A stretch of 6,374 nt of DNA. Source: Streptomyces griseus. GTDB lineage: Bacteria; Bacteroidota; Bacteroidia; Chitinophagales; Chitinophagaceae. The notes beneath the pieces are model-generated. The model made no database searches and was not told the DNA's origin. It saw only the letters and a list, made by a program, of their open reading frames with translations. The position numbers and the translations under genes are program-made. Of the stretch, positions 1 through 5,718 are shown in pieces (the first letter of the stretch is position 1; each line of letters starts with the position of its first letter). The DNA lies in the NCBI GenBank assembly GCA_943323705.2, contig CALPIT020000150.1, positions 1 to 6,374 on the forward strand. Reading direction: 5' to 3'.

Positions 1-994
1 CAGGAGAAGTGATAGCACTTCCTTTGTTATTGTTTACACAAACACAACCAATACAACCAGCACTTCCACCACCACCAGAAGCACCAAACATATGACCTAT
101 GTCGTAGTTAGCTTCTCCAATAACAGATGTAAGTGTAGATTGTACTTGTCCGTTCCACATGTTCATATTTGTGTATGGATCAGTTGCGGGAACATAATAA
201 ATAACACTTGTGGTGTTGGCAATTAAGTTTAGGTGAAGGGCAAGATCTTTTTCATAAACACCATTGCAACGAGTTAAAGTAGCATTGAATGCAGCTAAAA
301 CTAAATCAACCTGAGCTGCACTTGTAGCTCCGAAATAGTTAGAATACTCTCCGTTACAAGATTGCGCCAAACGCATTGTTTTTAAATCTCCTGTAGAACG
401 AGAAGTATTGTTCGCTCTCATTACTTGAGCATTCAATTCATTAGTAAAACGTTGTTCTTCAGTACTGCATTTCCATGATAATACACCTGAAGTTCTTTGA
501 GAAACAAATACTGCATAAGATGTATGGTCTTGTGAATAAGGCTCGATAAACTCATTTGGTTTATCTGTTCTGAAAACCATGGTTTGAATACCTTGAGGAG
601 AAAAACTTAATTTCAAAGTTGCATACTTGTCGGTAATGCCTTTACCAGAGAAAGCTCTGATTTCAGGGAAACGAGCTTGTAATGCTGGCTCGAAATTTGA
701 AGCTTCAAATACTTCAAATTGTTCAAACTGTCCGTCTGCATTAGGAAGAGAAATAACTGTTGCATGTCTTTGTGAATTGTCAACAACAGTAAAAAGTTCT
801 TGTCTGAGTGAGGCCAAATTCAAATCGAAAACTTTAAAAGTTTTTGGAAATGATAATCTCGCAACACCTTTGTCTTTGGGGAAATCTAAACTGCCATTGT
901 GAGCAGCCCAAAAGTTTTTTTGTTGAGCGAAAATTGAAACTGATGTTACCATTAATAAAATCATAGAAATGGTGACCGTGTAAAATTTTTTCAT
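1..994 (-). CDS. Secreted reprolysin-like zinc metallopeptidase, N-terminal part (cut by window edge)
   Basis: An open frame runs from ATG at 994 leftward for 331 codons without a stop and leaves the window, so the C-terminus is missing. Residues 1-23 form a signal peptide: basic MKK, a hydrophobic core around 8-22, and a likely cut after Phe-Ala before Gln-Gln. The protein is therefore exported. The mature part resembles the propeptide and early catalytic region of Bacteroidota reprolysin-like (M12B-type, metzincin) peptidases. The clearest mark is Y297-D298-I299-G300-H301 followed by a Gly-rich stretch (307-310) and C314, C317 and C319, which matches the family's YDIGHxF-GGGG-C segment. In that family the zinc site HExxH lies a few dozen residues further on, which would fall outside this window, so catalytic competence cannot be judged. 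Full-length relatives often end in a type IX secretion sorting domain, also not visible here. No Shine-Dalgarno sequence precedes the ATG. It is a separate unit from the transporter gene 343 bp upstream. The family call is fairly sure; substrate is unknown. Confidence 0.8.
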   Translation of the reverse strand, partial: MKKFYTVTISMILLMVTSVSIFAQQKNFWAAHNGSLDFPKDKGVARLSFPKTFKVFDLNLASLRQELFTVVDNSQRHATVISLPNADGQFEQFEVFEASNFEPALQARFPEIRAFSGKGITDKYATLKLSFSPQGIQTMVFRTDKPNEFIEPYSQDHTSYAVFVSQRTSGVLSWKCSTEEQRFTNELNAQVMRANNTSRSTGDLKTMRLAQSCNGEYSNYFGATSAAQVDLVLAAFNATLTRCNGVYEKDLALHLNLIANTTSVIYYVPATDPYTNMNMWNGQVQSTLTSVIGEANYDIGHMFGASGGGGSAGCIGCVCVNNNKGSAITSP

Positions 995-1043
995 TCTGTT
1001 TTTTTTCTTTTACGTTTTTTAAAATAATCAATGTTTTTCCAAC

Positions 1044-1072
1044 GCCGATGATTTTCAATTGCTGAAAACGGC
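1044..1072 (-). promoter_or_regulatory. Bulged hairpin in the presumed leader of the metallopeptidase gene
   Basis: Read on the minus strand, GCCG then TTTTC pair with GAAAA and CGGC, with a 7-nt loop and a 4-nt bulge (TCAT) between the two 3' halves. That gives 9 base pairs in all. It ends 50 nt before the ATG at 994, so it would lie in the 5' leader if transcription starts upstream of it. There is no T-run typical of a terminator after it. Its role is unknown and it may be chance in A/T-rich DNA, though the G/C-rich outer clamp stands out here. Confidence 0.3.
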
Positions 1073-1105
1073 TTGAATTAGTTCCTTTTTATTTTTTGAG
1101 AATCA

Positions 1106-1139
1106 TAAAATTATTGATTTTTACGTACTAAAAATCAAA
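1106..1139 (-). promoter_or_regulatory. Possible promoter of the metallopeptidase gene
   Basis: On the minus strand, TTTG (1139-1136) is followed after 22 nt by TAATTTTA (1113-1106). This matches the Bacteroidota -7 consensus TAnnTTTG in all but the last base. It would give a leader of roughly 100 nt before the ATG at 994. The spacing is at the long end of what is accepted and the region is A/T-rich, so this is a weak call. The spacer between the two boxes contains the 10-bp inverted repeat at 1114-1138. Confidence 0.22.
1114..1138. repeat. Perfect 10-bp inverted repeat, possible operator
   Basis: TTGATTTTTA at 1114-1123 and its exact complement TAAAAATCAA at 1129-1138 flank a 5-nt loop, CGTAC, which is itself nearly palindromic. 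The dyad lies about 120 bp upstream of the metallopeptidase start and about 200 bp downstream of the transporter stop. It has no T-run beyond it on the minus strand of the length expected for an intrinsic terminator. Its place between two possible promoter boxes makes a protein-binding site plausible, but this is inference. Confidence 0.4.
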
Positions 1140-1212
1140 AACCAAGTGTTTTTTAGAATCAATTTTTAGACAATTCTGTTTTTTCGATAAATCAAGGTTC
1201 GACTGATTGAAA

Positions 1213-1240
1213 ATGTCATCTAAAAAGATGCTCATTTTTT
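1213..1240. terminator. Weak terminator-like hairpin downstream of the transporter gene
   Basis: CATCT (1217-1221) and AGATG (1226-1230) pair around an AAAA loop, and ATG/CAT (1213-1215 with 1233-1235) can extend the stem past a small internal loop. A run of T follows on the plus strand and a shorter T-rich tract on the minus strand. It lies about 100 bp after the transporter stop at 1338. The stem is short and poor in G/C, so it could be chance. Confidence 0.22.
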
Positions 1241-1337
1241 AAAAAAAGCTGCTTGTTCTTTTTGGAATCGTGATTTTTTTTCAAGAAAATCCATTTGTAG
1301 CGATTGATTCATCTAAATCCGATTTTTTAATTTGTAA

Positions 1338-2585
1338 TTATCCTGCTAAAAAAATAAAATAGAGTAGTGCGATAGCGGCGATGGTCATAACGATAAATGT
1401 AATGAAGCCAAGTATATTGGATTTTCGAGAATTGGTAAATTCTCCCATAATTGATTTATTGTTGCAAATGTGCAAAATAACGCTAATCAATACAGGCGCA
1501 GTTAGACCATATAATATGGCTGCAGATAATAATGCTTTGATTGGACTTAAACCTAAGTAATTTACTGCCAAGCCTAATAATAATGAAATGGCAATAATGA
1601 TGTAGAATGCTTTTGCTTCGTAAAACTTTTTATCCAAACCATCTTCCCACCCAAAAGTTTCACAATACATATAAGAGAGTGATCCGCTCAAAACTGGAAT
1701 AGCCAGAAAACCTGTGCCTACGATACCTACAGAAAAAAGTAAATAGGCTGCTTTGCCGGCAAGAGGCTCTAGTGCTTTAGCTGCATCTTCAACGGTACTG
1801 ATTTGGTGCATGTTGCTATTGTATAAAACAGTTCCTGTTGTTAATATGATAAAGAACATGACCACGTTTGAAAAAAACATACCAAAATCAACATCATATT
1901 TTACTTCACTCATCAGCTTTTTATCAATGATGATTTTCTTTTGTTGTTTCATTTCTTCTGCTTCCATATTCGCTTGCCAGAAAAATAAATAGGGTGAAAT
2001 GGTAGTGCCCAATAGTCCAACAAGAATGCTGATGAATTCTTTGTTGAAGCTTATTTTGGGCATGATCGCAGATTTTAAAATGTACCCTAAATCTTGTTTG
2101 TATAAAAACGGCACTATCAGATACACCAACAAAACGATACAGAGATATTTTAAAATGGAAGCGATTTTTTTATACGGAAAATATATGATGCAAATGATTA
2201 GTATTATTGTAAATAGCACACTGAAAAAAGCAGCATCTATTTGAGGAAATAATAAATTGCCAACAGCGCCCATTCCTGCAATATCGGCACCAATGTTAAG
2301 TATGATAGCCGGTGTACTAAATAATAAAATCAAATACAATAACTTTTTTGAGTAATGTCGTTTGATTGTTCCCGTTAGTCCCATCGAAGAAACAATACCG
2401 ATTCTTGCACACATTTCCTGAATAGAAGCCATTAAAGGAAATGTAAACAAAGCTGTCCATAAAGTGGCCAAGCCAAATTGTGCGCCAGCTTGTGAATAGG
2501 TGGCAATGCCTGATGGGTCATCATCGCTTGATCCGGTAATCAATCCTGGACCTAATTTCTTCCAGATTTTACGTAATGACTTCAA
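1338..2585 (-). CDS. NRAMP (SLC11) family metal ion transporter, non-canonical metal-site motifs
   Basis: This 415-residue inner-membrane protein is nearly all hydrophobic helices (about ten to eleven segments between residue 12 and 415), the normal size for bacterial NRAMP carriers. The first-helix signature is present but altered: where canonical NRAMPs read DPGN followed by AxxxQAGAQFG, this has D23-P24-S25-G26 and then Q32-A-G-A-Q-F-G38, with two extra acids at 21-22. In the sixth helix the canonical MPH metal-binding motif is S197-P198-Y199, so the Met that favours soft transition metals is missing. Family membership is firm; Mn/Fe specificity is not, and Mg2+ or another divalent ion is possible. 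The start is inferred to be TTG at 2585: the frame upstream has no ATG before a stop, and the next ATG (Met52) would delete helix 1. No Shine-Dalgarno sequence is visible. It is divergent from the carboxylase gene across 169 bp. Confidence 0.9.
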   Translation of the reverse strand: MKSLRKIWKKLGPGLITGSSDDDPSGIATYSQAGAQFGLATLWTALFTFPLMASIQEMCARIGIVSSMGLTGTIKRHYSKKLLYLILLFSTPAIILNIGADIAGMGAVGNLLFPQIDAAFFSVLFTIILIICIIYFPYKKIASILKYLCIVLLVYLIVPFLYKQDLGYILKSAIMPKISFNKEFISILVGLLGTTISPYLFFWQANMEAEEMKQQKKIIIDKKLMSEVKYDVDFGMFFSNVVMFFIILTTGTVLYNSNMHQISTVEDAAKALEPLAGKAAYLLFSVGIVGTGFLAIPVLSGSLSYMYCETFGWEDGLDKKFYEAKAFYIIIAISLLLGLAVNYLGLSPIKALLSAAILYGLTAPVLISVILHICNNKSIMGEFTNSRKSNILGFITFIVMTIAAIALLYFIFLAG

Positions 2586-2691
2586 TATGTAAAGGTTTGA
2601 TAATTACTTTCAAGGTGTTCATGGTAAAAATTGTCGAAGCGTAAGTTTTATAAAACTAGTCTATATTTTCAACAAGACATTAATAAGAAAA

Positions 2692-2723
2692 TTGATTTTA
2701 GTCATGCTTTTTGGTATAAATTG
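2692..2723 (+). promoter_or_regulatory. Possible promoter of the acyl-CoA carboxylase gene
   Basis: TTG at 2692-2694 is followed after 20 nt by TATAAATTG at 2715-2723, which approximates the Bacteroidota -33/-7 pair (TTG, TAnnTTTG) with one mismatch or a one-base shift. It would start transcription some 25 nt before the ATG at 2755. The match is imperfect, so confidence is low. Confidence 0.25.
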
Positions 2724-2734
2724 CAAGCCGTTGA

Positions 2735-2755
2735 TTAATCCTTAATGCTTAATTA
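2735..2755. repeat. Short 7-bp tandem repeat at the carboxylase start codon
   Basis: Three adjacent 7-bp units share TTAAT followed by two variable bases (CC, GC, TA). They run up to and include the A of the ATG at 2755. The array replaces any Shine-Dalgarno sequence. Only one arm is visible, unlike the three two-armed arrays elsewhere in the window. It may be related to them or be a chance run. Confidence 0.45.
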
Positions 2756-4383
2756 TGAATATCGATTTCAATAAAAATGAAGATGCACTCAAAATGGCTT
2801 GGAGTGGCGTTCGTCAAAAACTTGAAAAAATCGCAGAAGGCGGTGGTAAGAAAGCCGCCCAGAAACAAAAAGAAAGAAATAAACTGACTGCAAGAGAACG
2901 CATCAGTTATTTACTGGATGATGATTCCCCTTTTATTGAAATCGGTGCTTTTGCTGGGTATGAGATGTATCAGGAACATGGCGGTTGTCCTGCAGGTGGC
3001 ACAGTTAGCGGAATTGGCTATGTAAGCGGTAAACAATGTGTGATTGTTGCCAATGACCAAACCGTAAAAGCGGGAGCATGGTTTCCAATCACAGGAAAAA
3101 AGAATTTAAGAATGCAGGAAATAGCCATGGAAAACAAATTGCCTGTTATTTACTTAGTGGATAGTGCAGGTGTATACCTTCCAATGCAAGACGAGATTTT
3201 TCCTGACAAAGAACACTTCGGTCGCATTTTCAGAAACAATGCCAAAATGAGTGCCATGGGGTTAACACAAATTGCTGCCGTAATGGGAGCTTGTGTTGCT
3301 GGTGGAGCATATTTGCCCATCATGAGCGATGAAACTTTAATGGTAGAAAATGCAGGTTCTATATTTTTAGCTGGGCCTTATTTGGTAAAAGCTGCCATAG
3401 GAGAGGATATTGATTTGGAAACTTTGGGAGGGGCGGTAACGCATACCGAAATATCTGGTATTGCTGATTATAAATTCAAAACAGAACAAGAATGTTTGAA
3501 TCAAGTGAAAAGGATAATGGAAAAGCTTGGTCCTACTGCTACGGCCAATTTTAACAGAGTTGAAGCCAAGCCACCCAAAAACAATAACGGAGAAATTTAT
3601 GGCATTCTCAGCGAAGGGAATACCAAGCCATACAACATGGTTGATTTGATTGAATGTATAGTGGATGAAGATAGCTTCGATGAATTCAAACAGGATTACG
3701 GCAAGACTATCGTTTGCGGTTATGCGCGCGTTGAAGGTTGGGCCTTGGGTATCGTTGCCAATCAACGGATGATTGTTAAAAACAAGAAAGGAGAAATGCA
3801 ATTGGGAGGTGTAATTTATAATGATAGTGCGGATAAAGCCGCTCGGTTTATATTAAACTGCAATCAGAAAAAAATACCACTGGTTTTTTTGCAAGATGTA
3901 ACCGGCTTTATGGTAGGTAGCAAAAGTGAGCATTCCGGAATTATTAAAGATGGCGCCAAACTGGTTAATGCGGTGGCAAATTCTGTTGTGCCTAAAATTA
4001 CAGTAATAGTTGGAAACTCTTATGGTGCGGGTAATTACGCCATGTGCGGAAAAGCATACGACCCCCGATTTATCTACGCCTGGCCATCGGCAAAAATTGC
4101 TGTAATGGGCGGGGAACAAGCTGCAAAAACCATGTTGCAAATTCAAGTGGCAGCCATGAAAGCAAAAGGCGAAGTCGTTACACCTGAACAAGAAAAAGAA
4201 TTACTCAATAGAATAACAGATAATTATACAAGTCAAACAAAGCCAGAATACGCAGCCGCACGTTTATGGGTAGACGCTATCATTGATCCCAAAGAAACAA
4301 GATTGGTTATTGCTAAAGGTATTGAAGCCGCTAATCATAATCCGGTAATTGAGGAGATGAAGGTAGGGGTGTTTCAAGTATAA
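2755..4383 (+). CDS. Biotin-dependent acyl-CoA carboxylase, carboxyltransferase (beta) subunit, methylcrotonyl-CoA carboxylase-like
   Basis: At 542 residues this is the usual full length for the decarboxylating family of carboxyltransferases, which move CO2 from biotin to an acyl-CoA in the cytoplasm. Two crotonase-like halves are visible. The N-half has the acyl-CoA oxyanion region V181-A-G-G-A-Y186; the C-half has F378-L-Q-D-V-T-G-F-M-V-G388 and N421-S-Y-G-A-G-N-Y-A-M430. Several stretches are closer to the methylcrotonyl-CoA type than to propionyl-CoA carboxylase: the segment P143 to F159 with IFPDKEHFGRIF, the LAGPYLVKAA region at 205-214, and near the end MGGEQAA (451-457) and ARLWVDAIIDP (502-512). 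That would place it in leucine breakdown, but substrate cannot be fixed from sequence alone. The biotin carboxylase/biotin carrier (alpha) subunit needed for activity is not in this window. The ATG at 2755 lacks a Shine-Dalgarno sequence. RNase HI follows in the same direction after 94 bp, with a repeat array between them. Confidence 0.95.
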   Translation: MNIDFNKNEDALKMAWSGVRQKLEKIAEGGGKKAAQKQKERNKLTARERISYLLDDDSPFIEIGAFAGYEMYQEHGGCPAGGTVSGIGYVSGKQCVIVANDQTVKAGAWFPITGKKNLRMQEIAMENKLPVIYLVDSAGVYLPMQDEIFPDKEHFGRIFRNNAKMSAMGLTQIAAVMGACVAGGAYLPIMSDETLMVENAGSIFLAGPYLVKAAIGEDIDLETLGGAVTHTEISGIADYKFKTEQECLNQVKRIMEKLGPTATANFNRVEAKPPKNNNGEIYGILSEGNTKPYNMVDLIECIVDEDSFDEFKQDYGKTIVCGYARVEGWALGIVANQRMIVKNKKGEMQLGGVIYNDSADKAARFILNCNQKKIPLVFLQDVTGFMVGSKSEHSGIIKDGAKLVNAVANSVVPKITVIVGNSYGAGNYAMCGKAYDPRFIYAWPSAKIAVMGGEQAAKTMLQIQVAAMKAKGEVVTPEQEKELLNRITDNYTSQTKPEYAAARLWVDAIIDPKETRLVIAKGIEAANHNPVIEEMKVGVFQV

Positions 4384-4393
4384 GGGTGATAAA

Positions 4394-4470
4394 GTATTAG
4401 GTATTGGGGTATAAGGAATTGGAGATACACCCAACACTAAACAATAAACTATAAACAATAAACCACAAAC
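4394..4470. repeat. Two-armed 7-bp tandem repeat between carboxylase and rnhA
   Basis: The right arm, read on the minus strand from 4470 to 4429, is six adjacent 7-bp units in perfect register, most of them GTTTATT or one to two bases away (GTTTGTG, GTTTATA, GTTTAGT, GTTGGGT). The left arm, on the plus strand from 4394 to 4422, has about four looser units such as GTATTAG and GTATTGG. The arms face each other. Across their junction TTGGG-GTAT (4404-4412) pairs with ATAC-a-CCCAA (4425-4434), a 9-bp stem with one bulged base. The array starts within about ten bases of the carboxylase stop and ends 7 bases before the rnhA GTG. It has no T-run, so terminator activity is uncertain. Confidence 0.75.
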
Positions 4471-4477
4471 AATATCT

Positions 4478-4951
4478 GTGTCTACCAAAACTCACATAAC
4501 AATCTACACCGACGGTTCATCCCGCGGTAATCCCGGTCCGGGTGGTTATGGTGTGATTTTAATGTATGGGCAACACAAAAAAGAATTGTCTCACGGTTTC
4601 AGATTGACGACCAATAATAGAATGGAACTGATGGCCGTAATTGAAGGAATAAAGGCGTTGAATACTACAGGTATTCCGGTTAAAATTTATTCTGATAGTC
4701 AATATGTAGTTAACGCTATTGAAAAAGGCTGGCTCACAACTTGGATTAAAACTAACTTCAAAGGAGGTAAGAAGAACCCTGATTTATGGAAAGAGTACCA
4801 TAGGCTTTCAAAAGATTACAATATAAAATTACATTGGGTAAAAGGCCATGCCGAAAACCCTTTCAATAACAGATGTGATGAATTGGCAACAGCCGCAGCA
4901 GATGGGCGGCATCTTTCAGTTGACCACGGGTATGAAAAAGCGTCTATTTAG
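4478..4951 (+). CDS. rnhA: Ribonuclease HI
   Basis: This 157-residue protein is the standard length for bacterial RNase HI, which cuts the RNA strand of RNA-DNA hybrids in the cytoplasm (R-loops, primers). All catalytic residues are in place: D12 in YTDGSSRGNPGPGG, E50 in NNRMELMAV, D73 in YSDSQYV, and D134 in NRCDELA, plus the flexible-loop H124 in WVKGHAE. The basic substrate-binding region around W85-K102 (KGWLTTWI, KGGKKNPDLW) is also present. GTG at 4478 is taken as start because an in-frame stop lies about 30 nt upstream with no ATG between, and the first beta strand (HITIYTDG) begins at residue 6. There is no Shine-Dalgarno sequence; the leader is the 7-bp repeat array. It may be read through from the carboxylase gene 94 bp upstream or have its own promoter; I cannot tell. 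Convergent with the DUF6580 gene. Confidence 0.97.
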   Translation: MSTKTHITIYTDGSSRGNPGPGGYGVILMYGQHKKELSHGFRLTTNNRMELMAVIEGIKALNTTGIPVKIYSDSQYVVNAIEKGWLTTWIKTNFKGGKKNPDLWKEYHRLSKDYNIKLHWVKGHAENPFNNRCDELATAAADGRHLSVDHGYEKASI

Positions 4952-4976
4952 TTGTAGAATAATCGTTGTTTAATGT

Positions 4977-5060
4977 GTTCAAAAGGTTCAATAAGTTCAA
5001 AAGGTTAATCTCCTTCAGAAAAACATTTTGAACTTATTGAACATCTTAAACTTTTTGAAC
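4977..5060. repeat. Two-armed 9-bp tandem repeat between convergent genes
   Basis: On the plus strand three clear 9-bp units (GTTCAAAAG, GTTCAATAA, GTTCAAAAG) run 4977-5003, and a decayed fourth follows to 5012. On the minus strand, from 5059 inward, come GTTCAAAAA, GTTTAAGAT, GTTCAATAA and GTTCAAAAT. The two arms face each other across about 20 bp. The right array ends six bases from the stop of the DUF6580 gene, and the left begins 26 bases after the rnhA stop. The unit length differs from the 7-bp and 8-bp arrays elsewhere in the window but the GTTYAA head is shared. Confidence 0.85.
4986..5042. terminator. Likely bidirectional terminator between rnhA and the DUF6580 gene
   Basis: GTTCAATAAGTTCAAAA (4986-5002) is exactly complementary to 5026-5042, giving a perfect 17-bp stem with a 23-nt loop. 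It is made from units of the two-armed 9-bp repeat. It lies between two convergent stop codons, where a shared terminator is expected. The stem is A/T-rich and neither side has a clean T-run immediately after it, so efficiency as a classical intrinsic terminator is uncertain. Confidence 0.5.
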
Positions 5061-5065
5061 TTTTT

Positions 5066-5611
5066 CTAAGCCGCAGCTTTCTCGAAATAAAATTTATTCG
5101 CCAATGTGTAAGTACCGAAAAGCAACACACTGAAGCCAAGATCAACAGCCAAGCCATTTTTTACAAATGGAATTCCGGCAGCAAGGCAAGTTGCCCATCC
5201 TTGAAAACCTGTTCCGTATGTATTGAAAGTGTCGAAGAAAAAGCAATTCGTATTGCTTAAAATGAAGAATAATATAGTTGAAGCAACAGAATAACCTGCA
5301 ACTTTCAAAGGAGCAATCTGTTTCATTGAAAATCCTAAAACAGTAACCAGCAATAACGAAGCGTAATTACCAATTTGACCATATCCATAAAATCCAGGAG
5401 CGATATTGAAAACTTCCAACATTAAATCAGAAACAAACATCGCCATCAATGGCATTAGAAATGCTAATTTTTTGTCTTTAATTACAACGCCGCTAAATAA
5501 AGAAATGGCAATAATAGGATTGATGCTAAAAGGAAATGTAGCTACTTTTAATATTGCAGCAAATAAAACCAAAGCCGTTCCAATGATGATGTATTTTTTA
5601 TTTGAATTCAT
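5066..5611 (-). CDS. DUF6580 family membrane protein, putative transport component
   Basis: This 181-residue hydrophobic protein has about five to six membrane helices (roughly 7-25, 30-44, 48-68, 82-97, 104-120, 152-172). It matches the pattern of the DUF6580 family found widely in Bacteroidota: an N31-P-I-I-A-I-S-L-F-S-G41 segment, then KDKKLAFLMPLMAMFVSDLML at about 45-65, and a conserved SNTNCFFFDTF region at 119-129 before Y132-G-T-G-F-Q-G-W139. The fold is thought to resemble substrate-binding (S) components of ECF vitamin transporters, but no energising subunits are nearby and the substrate is unknown. ATG at 5611 has no Shine-Dalgarno sequence. A good -7 element lies just upstream. 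It is divergent from the YraN gene and convergent with rnhA. The family call is from recognised motifs and is fairly sure; the transport role is inference. Confidence 0.8.
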   Translation of the reverse strand: MNSNKKYIIIGTALVLFAAILKVATFPFSINPIIAISLFSGVVIKDKKLAFLMPLMAMFVSDLMLEVFNIAPGFYGYGQIGNYASLLLVTVLGFSMKQIAPLKVAGYSVASTILFFILSNTNCFFFDTFNTYGTGFQGWATCLAAGIPFVKNGLAVDLGFSVLLFGTYTLANKFYFEKAAA

Positions 5612-5628
5612 TTTTAATGTATTTGCGG

Positions 5629-5636
5629 CAAAAATA
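5629..5636 (-). promoter_or_regulatory. Likely -7 promoter element of the DUF6580 gene
   Basis: On the minus strand this reads TATTTTTG, a full match to the Bacteroidota -7 consensus TAnnTTTG. It would place the transcript start about 12-14 nt before the ATG at 5611, a normal short leader. No TTG is found at the expected 17-23 nt upstream, so the -33 half is missing or degenerate. Confidence 0.38.
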
Positions 5637-5687
5637 GGTAAATAACCACATGTTTTTTCATTCTTTCAAAATGCTTTTATCCTCATG

Positions 5688-5715
5688 TTGTGAATATTGA
5701 AGTTTATTAGTTTTG
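5688..5715 (+). promoter_or_regulatory. Likely promoter of the YraN-family gene, implying a leaderless or near-leaderless mRNA
   Basis: TTG (5688-5690), a 17-nt spacer and TAGTTTTG (5708-5715) match both halves of the Bacteroidota promoter consensus exactly. The -7 box ends only three bases before the ATG at 5719. Since transcription normally begins a few bases after this box, the mRNA would start at or right next to the start codon. Either the message is leaderless or this match is accidental. Confidence 0.42.
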
Positions 5716-5718
5716 ATT

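Larger units (their letters stand above)
995..1337. other. A/T-rich non-coding spacer between two minus-strand genes
   Basis: This 343-bp spacer separates the transporter stop codon from the metallopeptidase start. I find no convincing gene in it; one open frame on the minus strand (834-1058) only overlaps the metallopeptidase in another frame. It holds a perfect 10-bp inverted repeat (1114-1138), a bulged hairpin (1044-1072), a weak terminator-like hairpin (1213-1240), and a possible promoter (1106-1139), each listed separately. Long homopolymer runs of A and T dominate the rest. It most likely carries the 3' end of the transporter mRNA and the promoter and 5' leader of the peptidase gene. 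Confidence 0.7.

Noticed and set aside
627..1058. Open frames at 627-902 (+) and 834-1058 (-)
   Set aside because: Both overlap the signal peptide and propeptide coding region of the metallopeptidase, which is the frame with recognisable protein features.
1753..2244. Plus-strand open frames at 1753-1992 and 1999-2244
   Set aside because: They are antisense to the NRAMP transporter; their hydrophobicity mirrors the codons of membrane helices.
2586..2754. tRNA or small RNA in the divergent spacer
   Set aside because: No cloverleaf or stable hairpin is visible; the space is adequately explained by two divergent promoters.
3367..4191. Two open frames on the minus strand inside the carboxylase gene (3367-3801 and 3853-4191)
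   Set aside because: They lie antisense to a well-conserved gene and their translations show no family motifs or normal composition.
4264..4488. Minus-strand open frame across the end of the carboxylase gene and the 7-bp array
   Set aside because: Much of it is translated tandem repeat and the remainder is antisense to the conserved carboxylase C-terminus.
5406..5645. Plus-strand open frame antisense to the DUF6580 gene
   Set aside because: No family features; it mirrors the membrane protein on the other strand and overlaps its promoter.
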